A stretch of DNA of 64,000 bases from Muribaculaceae bacterium. Its GTDB lineage: Bacteria; Bacteroidota; Bacteroidia; Bacteroidales; Muribaculaceae. Each line of letters starts with the position of its first letter. The first letter of the stretch is position 1. Positions 8,400-18,249 of the stretch are shown here, in pieces. Made by a program: the position numbers and the translations under genes. The stretch is taken from assembly GCA_017621845.1 (NCBI GenBank), contig JAGASI010000021.1, positions 1 to 64,000 of the forward strand. The letters are read 5' to 3'. The notes beneath the pieces were generated by a model, which was given only the letters and a program-made list of their open reading frames with translations, ran no database searches and was not told where the DNA came from.

Positions 8400-8921
8400 G
8401 TGAAAAATACTCTTAAATATCAAGACGAAACCGACCGTGCCATAGGTCTTTCAGGCATGGCAATCGCCATGTATGCCTATGACGGCGAACACTATGTCAC
8501 GGCCCTGTCCCTCGACAACGACCTCGGCGAAGGCGTCGAGTTGGCTCCCGAATTTTATATCATCAACAGCCCACGCATATCGGCCAAAATCGTCTGGCAC
8601 TCCCAACTCAAACTATACGAACTGACTTCAGCCATGCTCTTGGCCAACGCAATGTCACGTGCCTATATAGGCCAATCGCGCGCCATCGACTCATCGCGCG
8701 CCCACACTCTCAAACAACTGTGTTACAGCCGTGGCCGACAGATGTGTGAACTCGACGAGGACGAGGTAGAAAGCATTTATGCCAAGACATACAACTTCCT
8801 CGACCAACTGTTCACCCACTCGACAGTAGCCACCGTGACACGCTCGATAGCCGACAACCTCGTCAGAAATCGCCACTTGTCAGGGACCGAAATATCTGAC
8901 CTCCTAAACAGACTGAGATGA
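8400..8921 (+). CDS. Conserved hypothetical protein upstream of GH3 gene
   Basis: A 173-residue soluble protein with a GTG start at 8400. A later ATG (residue 20) is possible, but the preceding residues look coding. No signal peptide or known catalytic motif is seen. The middle is helical and charged (DEDEVESIYAKTYNFLDQLF) and the C-terminus resembles a short helix-turn unit (GTEISDLLNRLR), which is not enough to call DNA binding. The stop overlaps the start of the GH3-like gene in ATGA, so the two are translationally coupled and probably work together. Function unknown. Confidence 0.7.
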   Translation: MKNTLKYQDETDRAIGLSGMAIAMYAYDGEHYVTALSLDNDLGEGVELAPEFYIINSPRISAKIVWHSQLKLYELTSAMLLANAMSRAYIGQSRAIDSSRAHTLKQLCYSRGRQMCELDEDEVESIYAKTYNFLDQLFTHSTVATVTRSIADNLVRNRHLSGTEISDLLNRLR

Positions 8922-10438
8922 TAAACCTGACACCCCTGGCCCGGCTTTTCATGACACGCCATGTACGTCAATCACTCAGTTGGCGCGGTGACGGTATCGA
9001 GAATATTCAACGCCACGTATTGAAATACCTTACCTCGCGTGGAGCCAAGACCCGCTTCGGCCATCAATCATCGCTGAAGCCGACCGACGATTTTGAGGCA
9101 TTTAAAGGCATGATTGCCACGCGCTCATACTCCGACATACGACACGACGTCATGGACATGGTAGCCGGAGAGAGAGACATCCTGTGGCCGGGGGTGACAC
9201 GTCGGTTTGCCCAGTCATCGGGCACATCCGACGGCCGCTCCAAATTCATCCCCGTGACAGACGACTCACTGAAAATCAACCACTACCCGGGCGCTACCGA
9301 CGCCGTAGCCTTCTATCTCGACATGTACCCCGACAGCCGTATGTTCGGCGGCAAGGGCTTTATCCTCGGCGGATCCTTTGCCAACAACCTCGACCTGAAG
9401 CCCGGAGTAAAAGTCGGCGACCTCTCGGCCAACCTCATCGACGCCATCAACCCATTGGTAAACCTCGTGCGCATCCCCGACAAGACCACAGCCCTCATCG
9501 AAGACTGGCAAGTCAAAGTTCCGGCACTGGTCAATGCCTCAATCAACGCCAATATAACCAACATCTCGGGCGTGCCATCATGGTTTCTCACCATCCTCAA
9601 GGAAGTCATCCGCCGTGCCGGCGCCGACAACATCCATCAAGTGTGGCCCAACCTCGAAGTCTTTTTTCATGGAGGCATATCCATGGATCCCTACCGCTCC
9701 CAATATGCCGCCATCACCGACACCTCCAAGATGCGCTACATCGAGACATACAATGCCTCAGAAGGATTTTTTGCCGCCCAGGACCTGCGGGACCCCGGGT
9801 CAATGCTATTGTTACTCGACCGCGGCGTATTCTATGAATTTGCCCCACTCGGCCAGGCCGACAACCCTGACGTTGAGACACTACCGGCATGGAAAGTAGA
9901 GCCCGGACACACCTATGAATTGATTATCACAGCCCCCAACGGCCTGTGGCGATATCGCATAGGCGATACAGTCAAAGTCATCTCCAACGACCCGCTGAGA
10001 ATAGCAATCGCCGGTCGCACACGCCACTACATCAACGCCTTTGGAGAAGAAGTAATGGTATGGAATACCGACCGGGCCTTAACCGAGGCCTGTGATAAAC
10101 ACCACTGCCAGGTCGCCAACTACACAGTGGCTCCAGTATTTGCCGATGACCGACGCCATGGCCACCACCAATGGCTCATCGAATGGACTACCCCACCTCA
10201 AGATACCGAAGCCTTTGCCGAGAGCCTCGACATGGCGCTACAGGCACTCAACTCCGACTACCAAGCCAAACGTTCCCACTCCATATTCCTCGACCGACTT
10301 TCTATCACCCCGGCCCAAAATGGTCTGTTTGACCTTTGGCTCGCCTCGACAGGCAAGCTCGGCGGTCAACGCAAAGTACCCCGCCTCGCCAACGACCGAC
10401 GATTCATAGACCCGATGCTCTCAATGAACAACCAATAA
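8918..10438 (+). CDS. GH3 auxin-responsive-family adenylating enzyme
   Basis: A 506-residue member of the GH3 family, relatives of acyl-adenylate-forming enzymes that link an acid to an amine through an AMP intermediate. The ATP/AMP loop QSSGTSDGRSKFIPVTDDSL (about residues 107-126) and the late GLWRYRIGDTVKVISNDPL block, typical of the adenylate-forming fold, are visible. Bacterial GH3 proteins of Bacteroidetes have no established substrate, so only the reaction class can be named. Coupled by an ATGA overlap to the upstream gene; alkaline phosphatase follows after 29 bp. Confidence 0.88.
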   Translation: MINLTPLARLFMTRHVRQSLSWRGDGIENIQRHVLKYLTSRGAKTRFGHQSSLKPTDDFEAFKGMIATRSYSDIRHDVMDMVAGERDILWPGVTRRFAQSSGTSDGRSKFIPVTDDSLKINHYPGATDAVAFYLDMYPDSRMFGGKGFILGGSFANNLDLKPGVKVGDLSANLIDAINPLVNLVRIPDKTTALIEDWQVKVPALVNASINANITNISGVPSWFLTILKEVIRRAGADNIHQVWPNLEVFFHGGISMDPYRSQYAAITDTSKMRYIETYNASEGFFAAQDLRDPGSMLLLLDRGVFYEFAPLGQADNPDVETLPAWKVEPGHTYELIITAPNGLWRYRIGDTVKVISNDPLRIAIAGRTRHYINAFGEEVMVWNTDRALTEACDKHHCQVANYTVAPVFADDRRHGHHQWLIEWTTPPQDTEAFAESLDMALQALNSDYQAKRSHSIFLDRLSITPAQNGLFDLWLASTGKLGGQRKVPRLANDRRFIDPMLSMNNQ

Positions 10439-10467
10439 TACCCAACAAATATAAGTCTCCAAAAAAC

Positions 10468-11910
10468 ATGATAAAGCACATCCTGACACTCTCAATCGCG
10501 GCCACCATCGCCATCACACCCGCCATGGCCGCACCCGAGGCCGCACCCAAAAAAATACGCGCCATAATGCCTGAGCCCAAATACATCTTCTACTTCATAG
10601 GCGATGGCATGGGCATGGGTCCTGTGATGGGAGCACTCGACTACCTCAGGCTCACCCACAATAACAGTGAACAACTCACCATGTCCACCTTCCCCGTTGG
10701 CTCGATACTCACCACTTACTCAGCATCAACCCCCATCACCGACTCGGCAGCTGCCGGCACCGCTCTCTCTACCGGCTCCAAGACCCGCAACGGCATGCTC
10801 GGCATGAACGCCGACACCATCCCGGTCAACTCTATCGCACGCCAACTTAAAGACTCAGGTTGGGGCGTAGGTATCGTCACCTCAGTAGCACCCGATGATG
10901 CTACACCCGGCGCTTTCTACGCCCATGTCCCTAACCGATCGATGTACTATGAGATAGGTCGCCAGGCTGCCACATCGGGCTATGACTTCATCGCCGGAGC
11001 CGACTTCCGCGGATACAAGGACAAGAACGGCAAAGACACCGACCTGTTACAGGTAATAGCCGACAACGAGGTGCGCATACTGCGCGGACGTGACGGTGCC
11101 GACTCTGTTTCTATCGTCTCGGATAAAAAAATAATTCTACTGGGTCCCGATGGCTGTTATCCCTGGAACATCGGCTACACCATCGACTCTATACCCGACA
11201 ACCTCACACTGCCACTCATGACCGAGGCATGTCTCAAACATCTCGAGCGCAACACCCCCGAGCGCTTCTTCATGATGGTCGAGGGCGGCAATATCGACCA
11301 CGCGCTCCATGGTAACGACGGCCCGGCTTCAATCAAGGAGATTATCAACTTTGACGAAGCCATCAAGGTTGCCTACAACTTCTACCGGGCCCACCCCCAA
11401 GAGACACTCATCATCGTCACCGCCGACCACGACACCGGCGGAATGAGCGTCGGCGCCGGCCGGCACGGATACAAAGCCAACTTCCCCTTGGTCGACTACC
11501 AGCGCATTTCAAAAGAAGAATTCAGCGAATACTGCAAAAGCCTGCTCAAGAGCCGACGCACATATACATGGGAAGACATGAAAGAGTACCTCACCGACCG
11601 ACTCGGACTGTTCACCCACATCCCCGTAACCGAACAACAGGAACAAACCCTCAAAGATAAATTTGACCAAACCTTCATCCAATTGCAATCCTCGGACCAA
11701 AAGACCCTCTATGCCTCGTTCAACGCCTTTGCGGTCGATGTCTTCAACCTTGTGAACAACGCCATATCCCTGGGCTTTACTACCACCTCCCATACCGGCA
11801 ACCCCGTGCCTCTGTTTGCCATCGGCGCCGGCTCTCAGCGCTTCAACGGCCTGCACGACAACACCGACATCGCCCCCATCCTTCGCGAGCTCACCATACA
11901 ACACCCCTGA
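10468..11910 (+). CDS. Alkaline phosphatase
   Basis: A 480-residue periplasmic alkaline phosphatase of the PhoA type. The ATG at 10468 is preferred over one at 10336 because it opens a clear signal peptide ending near AMAAPEAAPKK. Metal and catalytic motifs are in order: FIGDGMGMG (first Asp ligand), ITDSAAAGTALSTG with the nucleophile Ser, MVEGGNIDHALHGND, VTADHDTGG and the final His in SHTGNPVPLF. It releases phosphate from monoesters. No pho box can be recognised. A 12-bp perfect hairpin follows. Confidence 0.93.
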   Translation: MIKHILTLSIAATIAITPAMAAPEAAPKKIRAIMPEPKYIFYFIGDGMGMGPVMGALDYLRLTHNNSEQLTMSTFPVGSILTTYSASTPITDSAAAGTALSTGSKTRNGMLGMNADTIPVNSIARQLKDSGWGVGIVTSVAPDDATPGAFYAHVPNRSMYYEIGRQAATSGYDFIAGADFRGYKDKNGKDTDLLQVIADNEVRILRGRDGADSVSIVSDKKIILLGPDGCYPWNIGYTIDSIPDNLTLPLMTEACLKHLERNTPERFFMMVEGGNIDHALHGNDGPASIKEIINFDEAIKVAYNFYRAHPQETLIIVTADHDTGGMSVGAGRHGYKANFPLVDYQRISKEEFSEYCKSLLKSRRTYTWEDMKEYLTDRLGLFTHIPVTEQQEQTLKDKFDQTFIQLQSSDQKTLYASFNAFAVDVFNLVNNAISLGFTTTSHTGNPVPLFAIGAGSQRFNGLHDNTDIAPILRELTIQHP

Positions 11911-11916
11911 CACCTC

Positions 11917-11946
11917 GACTTGCCCCGGTTTATTCCGGGGCAAGTC
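11917..11946 (+). terminator. Hairpin after alkaline phosphatase
   Basis: GACTTGCCCCGG (11917-11928) pairs perfectly with CCGGGGCAAGTC (11935-11946). The T-run is absent; probable transcript end. Confidence 0.6.
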
Positions 11947-12004
11947 CCGCCTAATTTCCTCACACGATTTCCTCACACCCCATAACCTATGATTTAAAGT
12001 TTTT

Positions 12005-12035
12005 TTGGATATTTGACAGGAATAACCTACCTTTG
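12005..12035 (+). promoter_or_regulatory. Promoter of psd-pssA
   Basis: TTG (12005-12007), a 20-nt gap and TACCTTTG (12028-12035), with a leader of about 80 nt before psd. Confidence 0.6.
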
Positions 12036-12121
12036 CATATTGAACACCCGGCTACTTACGGATATAACAATATATGTGGAGCAATCAATCCATCTCCACG
12101 CCCTAACAACCTTGACCTTGC

Positions 12122-12811
12122 ATGCGAGTTAAAATACATCACGAAGGCACCAATATCCTTATAGCGCTGCTACTATTAGTGGCGGCAATCAATGTGCCAC
12201 TATGGCTGTGGGTGCCCCCGATAAGCATTGCCATCGTGTCAACAGCAATATGGGGAGTCCTATACCTGCTGGTAGTCAACTTTTTCCGCAGTCCGCGCCG
12301 ACGTTTCCGTGGCGACCCCATCAACGCCGTGGTATCATCGGTCGATGGTAAAGTGGTAGCCATCGAGGAGGTATATGAACCCGAGGTGCTCAAATGCCGC
12401 TGCATACAGCTGTCAGTATTCATGAGCATCGTCAATGTTCACGCCAACTGGTTTCCGGTAGATGGCGAAGTCACATTGGTAAAGCACCATAAAGGCCGCT
12501 TCATGGCCGCCTACCTGCCCAAATCATCAACCGAAAACGAGCGCTCGACAGTCGAGATTGTCACCAAGCACGGACAGCGCATACTCATGCGCCAGATAGC
12601 AGGTGCCGTCGCACGCCGCATCGTCACCTATGCCACACCGGGCGTCGAAGCATCGATTGAAGACCACATGGGATTTATCAAATTTGGCTCACGCGTCGAC
12701 CTTTACCTCCCCTTAGGCACCGACATATATGTAAACATCGGAGACAAAACCATCGGTGGCGTCACCCAGGTGGGCCTTTTACACCCCGAAATTAAGCAAT
12801 CCTCACTATGA
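12122..12811 (+). CDS. psd: Phosphatidylserine decarboxylase
   Basis: Psd (229 aa, the short form) converts phosphatidylserine to phosphatidylethanolamine. Two hydrophobic segments (about 11-52) anchor it to the inner membrane. The self-cleavage site is FGS, Gly189-Ser190; cleavage turns the Ser into the catalytic pyruvoyl group. His residues in NVHANWFPVDG match the conserved Psd motif. It is first in an operon with pssA, whose ATG overlaps its TGA, so the last two steps of PE synthesis are encoded together. Confidence 0.95.
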   Translation: MRVKIHHEGTNILIALLLLVAAINVPLWLWVPPISIAIVSTAIWGVLYLLVVNFFRSPRRRFRGDPINAVVSSVDGKVVAIEEVYEPEVLKCRCIQLSVFMSIVNVHANWFPVDGEVTLVKHHKGRFMAAYLPKSSTENERSTVEIVTKHGQRILMRQIAGAVARRIVTYATPGVEASIEDHMGFIKFGSRVDLYLPLGTDIYVNIGDKTIGGVTQVGLLHPEIKQSSL

Positions 12812-13515
12812 AATCCATCACCTCCAATATTCCCAACACCATCACCTGTCTCAATCTTCTCTCGGGATGCATCGCCATCATCATGGCGTTCCATGGTCTC
12901 GAACCCGTCGGACAACTCATGGGGTGGGAATGGTGCTGTATATTTATTGGCGCCGCTGCCATATTTGACTTCCTTGACGGAGCCGTAGCACGCTTGCTCA
13001 AAGCCTACAGCGATATCGGCAAAGAGCTCGACTCACTGAGTGACCTCGTATCCTTTGGCGTGGCACCCGGACTAATGATGTACAACATCATGCAATCCCA
13101 CTGCCCCAACTGCTGGGTCAACTACCTGGCACTGTTCATCCCCGTGTGCGGAGCCCTTAGACTCGCCCGCTTCAACGTCATGGATGCCGGCATGACAACC
13201 TTCCGTGGCCTACCCATACCCGCCGCCGCCATATTCTGGATCGGCATGGCCGGATGGATTAATTCCTATACCTACCCCCAACCGCTCATCATGGCAATCC
13301 TCCTGGTCATCATCTCCTTGGCCATGGTCTCCCGCATACCTATGTTCTCGCTGAAATTTAAAAACTTAGACCTGCGCGAAAACTTCCGCCGCTATGTTAT
13401 TATTCTCGCTGCCATCAGCTTTGTCATCCTATATGGCCTCAGCGGACTTCTATGGACCATCGCGTTCTACCTGCTGCTGTCAATGCTTACCCGCGACCCT
13501 CACCGCAACGCTTGA
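12808..13515 (+). CDS. pssA: CDP-diacylglycerol-serine O-phosphatidyltransferase
   Basis: PssA (235 aa) makes phosphatidylserine from CDP-diacylglycerol and serine in the inner membrane. The CDP-alcohol phosphotransferase signature DGx2ARx8Gx3Dx3D is complete from about residue 57 (DGAVARLL ... GKELDSLSD). Six or more membrane segments follow. It overlaps psd by ATGA and is followed by the DUF4834 gene, the common Bacteroidetes order. Confidence 0.95.
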   Translation: MKSITSNIPNTITCLNLLSGCIAIIMAFHGLEPVGQLMGWEWCCIFIGAAAIFDFLDGAVARLLKAYSDIGKELDSLSDLVSFGVAPGLMMYNIMQSHCPNCWVNYLALFIPVCGALRLARFNVMDAGMTTFRGLPIPAAAIFWIGMAGWINSYTYPQPLIMAILLVIISLAMVSRIPMFSLKFKNLDLRENFRRYVIILAAISFVILYGLSGLLWTIAFYLLLSMLTRDPHRNA

Positions 13516-13577
13516 ACAGCCCCACTACCACTATCATTACAATACAGCCATCAACATTTACCAACTAAAATACAAGA

Positions 13578-13934
13578 ATGGGATTTTTTGAGACACTACT
13601 ACTGCTGTTTCTCATATTTTTTATCATCATACCTATCATCCGCTTTGTGATATTCTATCACCGCGCACGTCGTCGCGTACGCAGTATGTTCGAGCAGATG
13701 AACTCCACAGCCTCAGGCCACACCGGCCGGCAACAGCAGCAACAACCCACACCCAAGCCCAAGAAAATCGACCCCTCGATAGGCGAATATGTAGAATTTG
13801 AAGAATTTACCGAAACCGAGACCAAAACCGAGTCATCGACCGACACCGGCCAAGGGTCAACACCCCACACCACCACTAAGACTACAACCACCGGCGAGTC
13901 ACGCATCACTGACGTCGAATGGGAAGACCTGTAA
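13578..13934 (+). CDS. DUF4834 family small membrane protein
   Basis: A 118-residue protein with one N-terminal membrane segment (about 5-26) followed by a basic stretch (HRARRRVR), a Gln/Pro linker, a conserved acidic block (IGEYVEFEEF) and a Thr-rich tail ending ITDVEWEDL. This matches DUF4834, a family found next to pssA in Bacteroidetes. The function is unknown; the context suggests a link to membrane phospholipids. A weak AGAGG/CCTCT hairpin follows the stop. Confidence 0.8.
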   Translation: MGFFETLLLLFLIFFIIIPIIRFVIFYHRARRRVRSMFEQMNSTASGHTGRQQQQQPTPKPKKIDPSIGEYVEFEEFTETETKTESSTDTGQGSTPHTTTKTTTTGESRITDVEWEDL

Positions 13935-14058
13935 TTTTAGAGGCTGTTTAAAAATACAACCTCTTAGAGACCACCCCCATTTTCAATTCCTAAATTCTTT
14001 ATTTGCTAAATTAGCTTAAAAAGCTAACATTAGGTGACATATAATGAGTGAAAAGTTG

Positions 14059-14066
14059 TATATTTG
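14059..14066 (+). promoter_or_regulatory. -7 element of the M6 protease gene
   Basis: TATATTTG, 94 bp upstream of the start. No clear TTG at -33. Confidence 0.45.
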
Positions 14067-14160
14067 CGGTTACTCATGCCACATAGGCCACATCAGCGCC
14101 TGTTAAAGACACGAGTACCTCCAATCATACACTAAATATCAACATTAACCCTTCATCATA

Positions 14161-16647
14161 ATGAACAATAAGCTTATAGTAGGTGCCGTAGCCGCCATGA
14201 TGTCTACCACCGCCTGGGCCGTTCCCGCCCGTCAAGGCTTCCGCACAGTCACCCAGCCCGATGGCACCACCATCCAGGTGAAAGTTGTTGGTGATGAGTT
14301 TACCCACTATACACTCAACGAACAAGGAGACATCCTCGTCCGTGACGCCAACGGCTATCTATGCTATGGACGCGTCGATGCCAACGGTGTACGTACAGCA
14401 ACTACCGTCCGCGCCAACATTGACGCCGACTCCCACCTCGCCAAAAGCGTCAAACAGAACATATCCCAGCTTAACACAACCGAGCTCAACGTTAAAGCCC
14501 GACAAAAACGCGGCATCGAGCCCGCCGGTGTAATGAAAGCACCCGCCACACGTGCCAGTGCCTATAACGGCATGGGACACACCGGGTCAACATTCCCCCC
14601 AAAAGGCGATGTACGCGGCCTCGTAATCCTCGTCGAATACCAAGATGTCAAGTTTAATACAGCCTACGATGCCGGCCAGTACTTCACCGACATGCTCAAC
14701 AAAGACGGCTTCAGCCAATACAACGCCACCGGATGTGCCGCCGAATACTTCCGTCTCAGCTCCAACAACCAATTCCGCCCCACATTTGATGTACTCGGGC
14801 CCATCACCCTCCCCAACAATCGCGACTACTATGGAGGCAACGACTCCAACGGTGACGACTTCGCCCCCGAAGACATGGTTGTAGACGCTGTCAATATTCT
14901 TGACGATACCGTTGACTTCTCAAAATATGACATGGACGGCGACGGCGAGGTTGACAACATATTTATATTCTACGCCGGTCAAGGCGAAGCCTCCTATGGC
15001 CCTGACGAGTCGGTATGGCCCCACTCATGGTCACTTGCCGGTGCCGGCAAAACATTTGTCGTCGACGGCGTCAAAATCAACCACTATGCCTGTACCAACG
15101 AATGGGAGAAAAGTCGTCCCGACGGTGTCGGTACCTTTATCCACGAGTTCTCCCACGTCATGGGACTCCCCGACCTCTACACCACCGACTACAACGGCTC
15201 AGCATCCAAACTCACACCCGGCGCATGGGACGTTCTCGACTACGGACCTTATAACAACGACGGTTGCACTCCTCCCATATACTCGGCCTACGAGCGCAAC
15301 GCCATGGGCTGGACCGAGCCCATCGTCCTTCAGGAAAACGTGGGTCTCACCATATCTCTCTCCCACATCGAGAAATCCAACCAGGTATATCTCATCCCCA
15401 CCCAGAACAAAGCCGAATTCTTCCTCCTCGAGAACCGTCAACAGAGCGGATGGGACAAATACGTCCCCGGTCACGGCCTCCTGGTATGGCATATCGACTA
15501 CACCAACCCCACCGTTTTCCGTCGCAACATTGTCAACAACGATGCCACACACCAATATGTGGACATCATCGAAGCCGGAGGCTATGCCAACAACCAGAAC
15601 AAGACCGTAATGGCCCAATACCCATTCCCCGGTACAGGCAATGTAACCAACCTGACGGCCGAAACCAACCCCGAACTTAGCGACTGGAACGGCCGCGCCA
15701 TCAACTGCCCCCTCACCGACATCACCGAGGCCAACGGCATCATCACACTCAACGTCTCGGGTGGCGGCGCTCTCCTGGATCCTCCCACTGCCAACACTGC
15801 CACCGATATCTTCAAAGACAGCTTTACCGCCGCTTGGCAACCTGTAACCGGCGCCGACGATTACAGACTTACCGTAACCGCAATCCCCGATGGAAAATCA
15901 GAAACCCACACAGCTGATTTCCAAGGAAATTCAAGCGATAAAGTATGCAACCTGCCACAGAACTGGTCTTCATCCACCACCGATGGATACAACACTACCG
16001 GCAACTACGGACAGGCTGCTCCATCGCTTAAACTCGCCAAAAACGGTGCTTACCTCCAATCTCCCGAGTTTGACGCCAGCGTCAACTCCATAAAATTCTG
16101 GATAAAAGGCAACAACTCCATCAATTCAACACTCACCGTCCAAGGCACCACCAATACAGGCTCAACCGTCACACTCGGCACATACACAGTTGACAACTAC
16201 AACAAAGCCGGCGAGACAATATCTATCACCAACATACCCAACGGGGTGGTTGCCGTCAAGTTTATCTATAACAAAAATCTTGGTAACGTCGCAATCGATG
16301 ACGTAGTCATTGTCGTCGGCTCAATCCCATACATACACCCCGACCACAACGATGTCTCTACCGGCGGTCAGACCTCTATGCAAGTCAAAGCCATCCCCGG
16401 TATCTCCAAGTACTCTTATACCGTCGTTGCCGTCAACACCTCTACCGGTCAACGCTCTACCAACTCCAACCCCATCGAGGTCACACTCAACAACCAAGGC
16501 GTCGATGACATTATCGCCGATGGCGATGACAACACCCCCGCCGAGTACTTCAACCTCCAGGGCATGAAAGTACGCGCCACCGAGCTTACTCCCGGCCTCT
16601 ATATCGAGCGCCGTGGCTCCAACGCACGCAAGGTTATCATTAAATAA
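14161..16647 (+). CDS. Secreted M6 family metalloprotease
   Basis: An 828-residue secreted protease. The signal peptide ends near TAWAVPARQ. A propeptide of about 130 residues precedes the M6 catalytic domain, with the zinc site HEFSHVMGLPD near residue 328 (HExxHxxGxxD). After about residue 540 come fibronectin-like and jelly-roll-like repeats, as in immune inhibitor A relatives. The last 35 residues (YFNLQGMKV ... PGLYIERRG ... ARKVIIK) resemble the beta-rich C-terminal sorting regions of Bacteroidetes exported proteins, suggesting delivery by T9SS; sprE/porW and porX in this window support that. An acidic DMDGDGEVDN loop probably binds calcium. Substrate unknown. Confidence 0.9.
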   Translation: MNNKLIVGAVAAMMSTTAWAVPARQGFRTVTQPDGTTIQVKVVGDEFTHYTLNEQGDILVRDANGYLCYGRVDANGVRTATTVRANIDADSHLAKSVKQNISQLNTTELNVKARQKRGIEPAGVMKAPATRASAYNGMGHTGSTFPPKGDVRGLVILVEYQDVKFNTAYDAGQYFTDMLNKDGFSQYNATGCAAEYFRLSSNNQFRPTFDVLGPITLPNNRDYYGGNDSNGDDFAPEDMVVDAVNILDDTVDFSKYDMDGDGEVDNIFIFYAGQGEASYGPDESVWPHSWSLAGAGKTFVVDGVKINHYACTNEWEKSRPDGVGTFIHEFSHVMGLPDLYTTDYNGSASKLTPGAWDVLDYGPYNNDGCTPPIYSAYERNAMGWTEPIVLQENVGLTISLSHIEKSNQVYLIPTQNKAEFFLLENRQQSGWDKYVPGHGLLVWHIDYTNPTVFRRNIVNNDATHQYVDIIEAGGYANNQNKTVMAQYPFPGTGNVTNLTAETNPELSDWNGRAINCPLTDITEANGIITLNVSGGGALLDPPTANTATDIFKDSFTAAWQPVTGADDYRLTVTAIPDGKSETHTADFQGNSSDKVCNLPQNWSSSTTDGYNTTGNYGQAAPSLKLAKNGAYLQSPEFDASVNSIKFWIKGNNSINSTLTVQGTTNTGSTVTLGTYTVDNYNKAGETISITNIPNGVVAVKFIYNKNLGNVAIDDVVIVVGSIPYIHPDHNDVSTGGQTSMQVKAIPGISKYSYTVVAVNTSTGQRSTNSNPIEVTLNNQGVDDIIADGDDNTPAEYFNLQGMKVRATELTPGLYIERRGSNARKVIIK

Positions 16648-16667
16648 TACAACCCACAAACTAAATT

Positions 16668-16701
16668 AAAATGAGTCGGTCCCAAACGGCCGACTCATTT
16701 T
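16668..16701. terminator. Terminator after the M6 protease gene
   Basis: AAAATGAGTCGG (16668-16679) pairs perfectly with CCGACTCATTTT (16690-16701). A/T on both sides allows termination on either strand. Confidence 0.75.
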
Positions 16702-16779
16702 AAACATCCACCCCTCTCCCCTTACCCAACGACAGCCCCCCAACTTAGAAACGACCCAAACCTACTGACAAGTTAAACG

Positions 16780-18249
16780 ATGAATATCAAAGACCTGTAT
16801 CACCGCTCCATAAAAGACATCAAACAACGTTGCCAACCCATCAAAAAATCACGCTGGTGGCGCTTTGGCATCGTGACATCCATCTACCTCCTGTGGGTAA
16901 TATGGATGGGCAACGCCTGGCTACTGCTCGGACTCCCCTTGTTGTTTGACATCTATATCACCTCCTACATACCACTGACATGGTGGAAAAACTCCAAAAG
17001 CGCCGCCACACGCACCATCATGTCCTGGGTCGATGCTATAGTCTATGCTTTAGTACTGGTCTACTTTATATTCAACTTCATCGGACAGAACTACCAGATA
17101 CCATCCTCGTCACTCGAGAAAACACTTCTTACCGGCGACTATCTATGGGTCAACAAAGTCACCTACGGCCCTCGCGTGCCCATGACACCCATCCACTTCC
17201 CTCTGGTACACAACACCATGCCCCTCATCGGCACCCGCTCATATCTCGAGACTCCAACCCTTGACTATCACCGTCTGGCCGGACTGCGCTCGGTAGAATC
17301 GGGCGACATCGTCGTGTTCAACTTCCCGGCAGGTGATACCGTGGCCCTCAAATACGAGGAATCTCCCGAATACTATGACCTTCTGGTCGAACAATATGGA
17401 CGCCAATACATCAAGGAAAACCCCGATAAATTTGGCAAAGTCATCTATCGCCCCGTCGACCGACGCACCAACTTTGTAAAACGCGCCGTCGGACTCCCGG
17501 GACAACGGTTCAAAATCGTCGATGACGTGATTTACATCAACGGCAAGCCCCAGCCCCAGCCCGATAATGTTCAATTCCGCTACCTCGCCGCCATGTCACG
17601 CCCTCTCACCGAAGAAACATGCCACGAACTCGGCATCACAATCGATGAAGTCGCTCCCGTACCCGTCGACAACAATCTGCTCGAAGAAATCCGCAACTAC
17701 CTTCCCCAAGCTTCCGCCCAATCCTCGATTTATGTCCTGCCTCTAACCGGTCAGATGATCAAAACAATGACAGCCACCGGTCAGCTTAAGGACTACATCA
17801 AAGTCTCGCGCACACCCCTCAATGGCGACACCAACCTCTTCCCCCAAACACTCTCTCAAGACTGGACACTCTCCAACTATGGTGGCCCCGATGGCATACT
17901 GATACCCAAGAAAGGTCTCACTATTCCACTCAACAGCTACACCTGGGCTCTATACGACAGATGTATCCGTAACTACGAAAACCATCCGACAGCCTACCTC
18001 AACAACAACGGTGTAGTATATATCAACGGTTTCCCCGCCTATCAATACACCTTTACCATGGACTACTACTTCATGATGGGCGACAACCGCGACATGTCCC
18101 AAGACTCTCGCTTCTGGGGATTTGTACCCGAAGACCATATCGTGGGCACCCCCATGTTTGTTCTCATCTCGTTTGACAAAGACCGCTCCATCTTTAACGG
18201 CGGCATACGCTGGAATCGCATCTTCAGCTCAGCCAATCCCGACAAATGA
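16780..18249 (+). CDS. lepB: Signal peptidase I
   Basis: A 489-residue type I signal peptidase, the long form usual in Bacteroidetes. Two or three N-terminal membrane segments (about 29-60 and 85-101) precede the catalytic serine in IPSSSLEKTL (Ser111) and the general base Lys234 in FVKRAVGLPGQ. The conserved GDNRDMSQDSRFWGFVPEDHIVG block lies near the end. The insertion between these (about 255-420) is larger than in E. coli LepB. It cleaves leader peptides of exported proteins on the outer face of the inner membrane. The stop overlaps the WbqC gene in ATGA. Confidence 0.95.
   Translation: MNIKDLYHRSIKDIKQRCQPIKKSRWWRFGIVTSIYLLWVIWMGNAWLLLGLPLLFDIYITSYIPLTWWKNSKSAATRTIMSWVDAIVYALVLVYFIFNFIGQNYQIPSSSLEKTLLTGDYLWVNKVTYGPRVPMTPIHFPLVHNTMPLIGTRSYLETPTLDYHRLAGLRSVESGDIVVFNFPAGDTVALKYEESPEYYDLLVEQYGRQYIKENPDKFGKVIYRPVDRRTNFVKRAVGLPGQRFKIVDDVIYINGKPQPQPDNVQFRYLAAMSRPLTEETCHELGITIDEVAPVPVDNNLLEEIRNYLPQASAQSSIYVLPLTGQMIKTMTATGQLKDYIKVSRTPLNGDTNLFPQTLSQDWTLSNYGGPDGILIPKKGLTIPLNSYTWALYDRCIRNYENHPTAYLNNNGVVYINGFPAYQYTFTMDYYFMMGDNRDMSQDSRFWGFVPEDHIVGTPMFVLISFDKDRSIFNGGIRWNRIFSSANPDK

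Noticed and set aside
10336..10467. Longer start of alkaline phosphatase
   Set aside because: Would overlap the GH3-like gene and place an Arg/Pro-rich stretch before a perfect signal peptide.
14900..15610. Thr/Pro/Ser-rich frame inside the M6 protease gene
   Set aside because: Out-of-frame shadow; residue composition follows the codon bias of the true frame.
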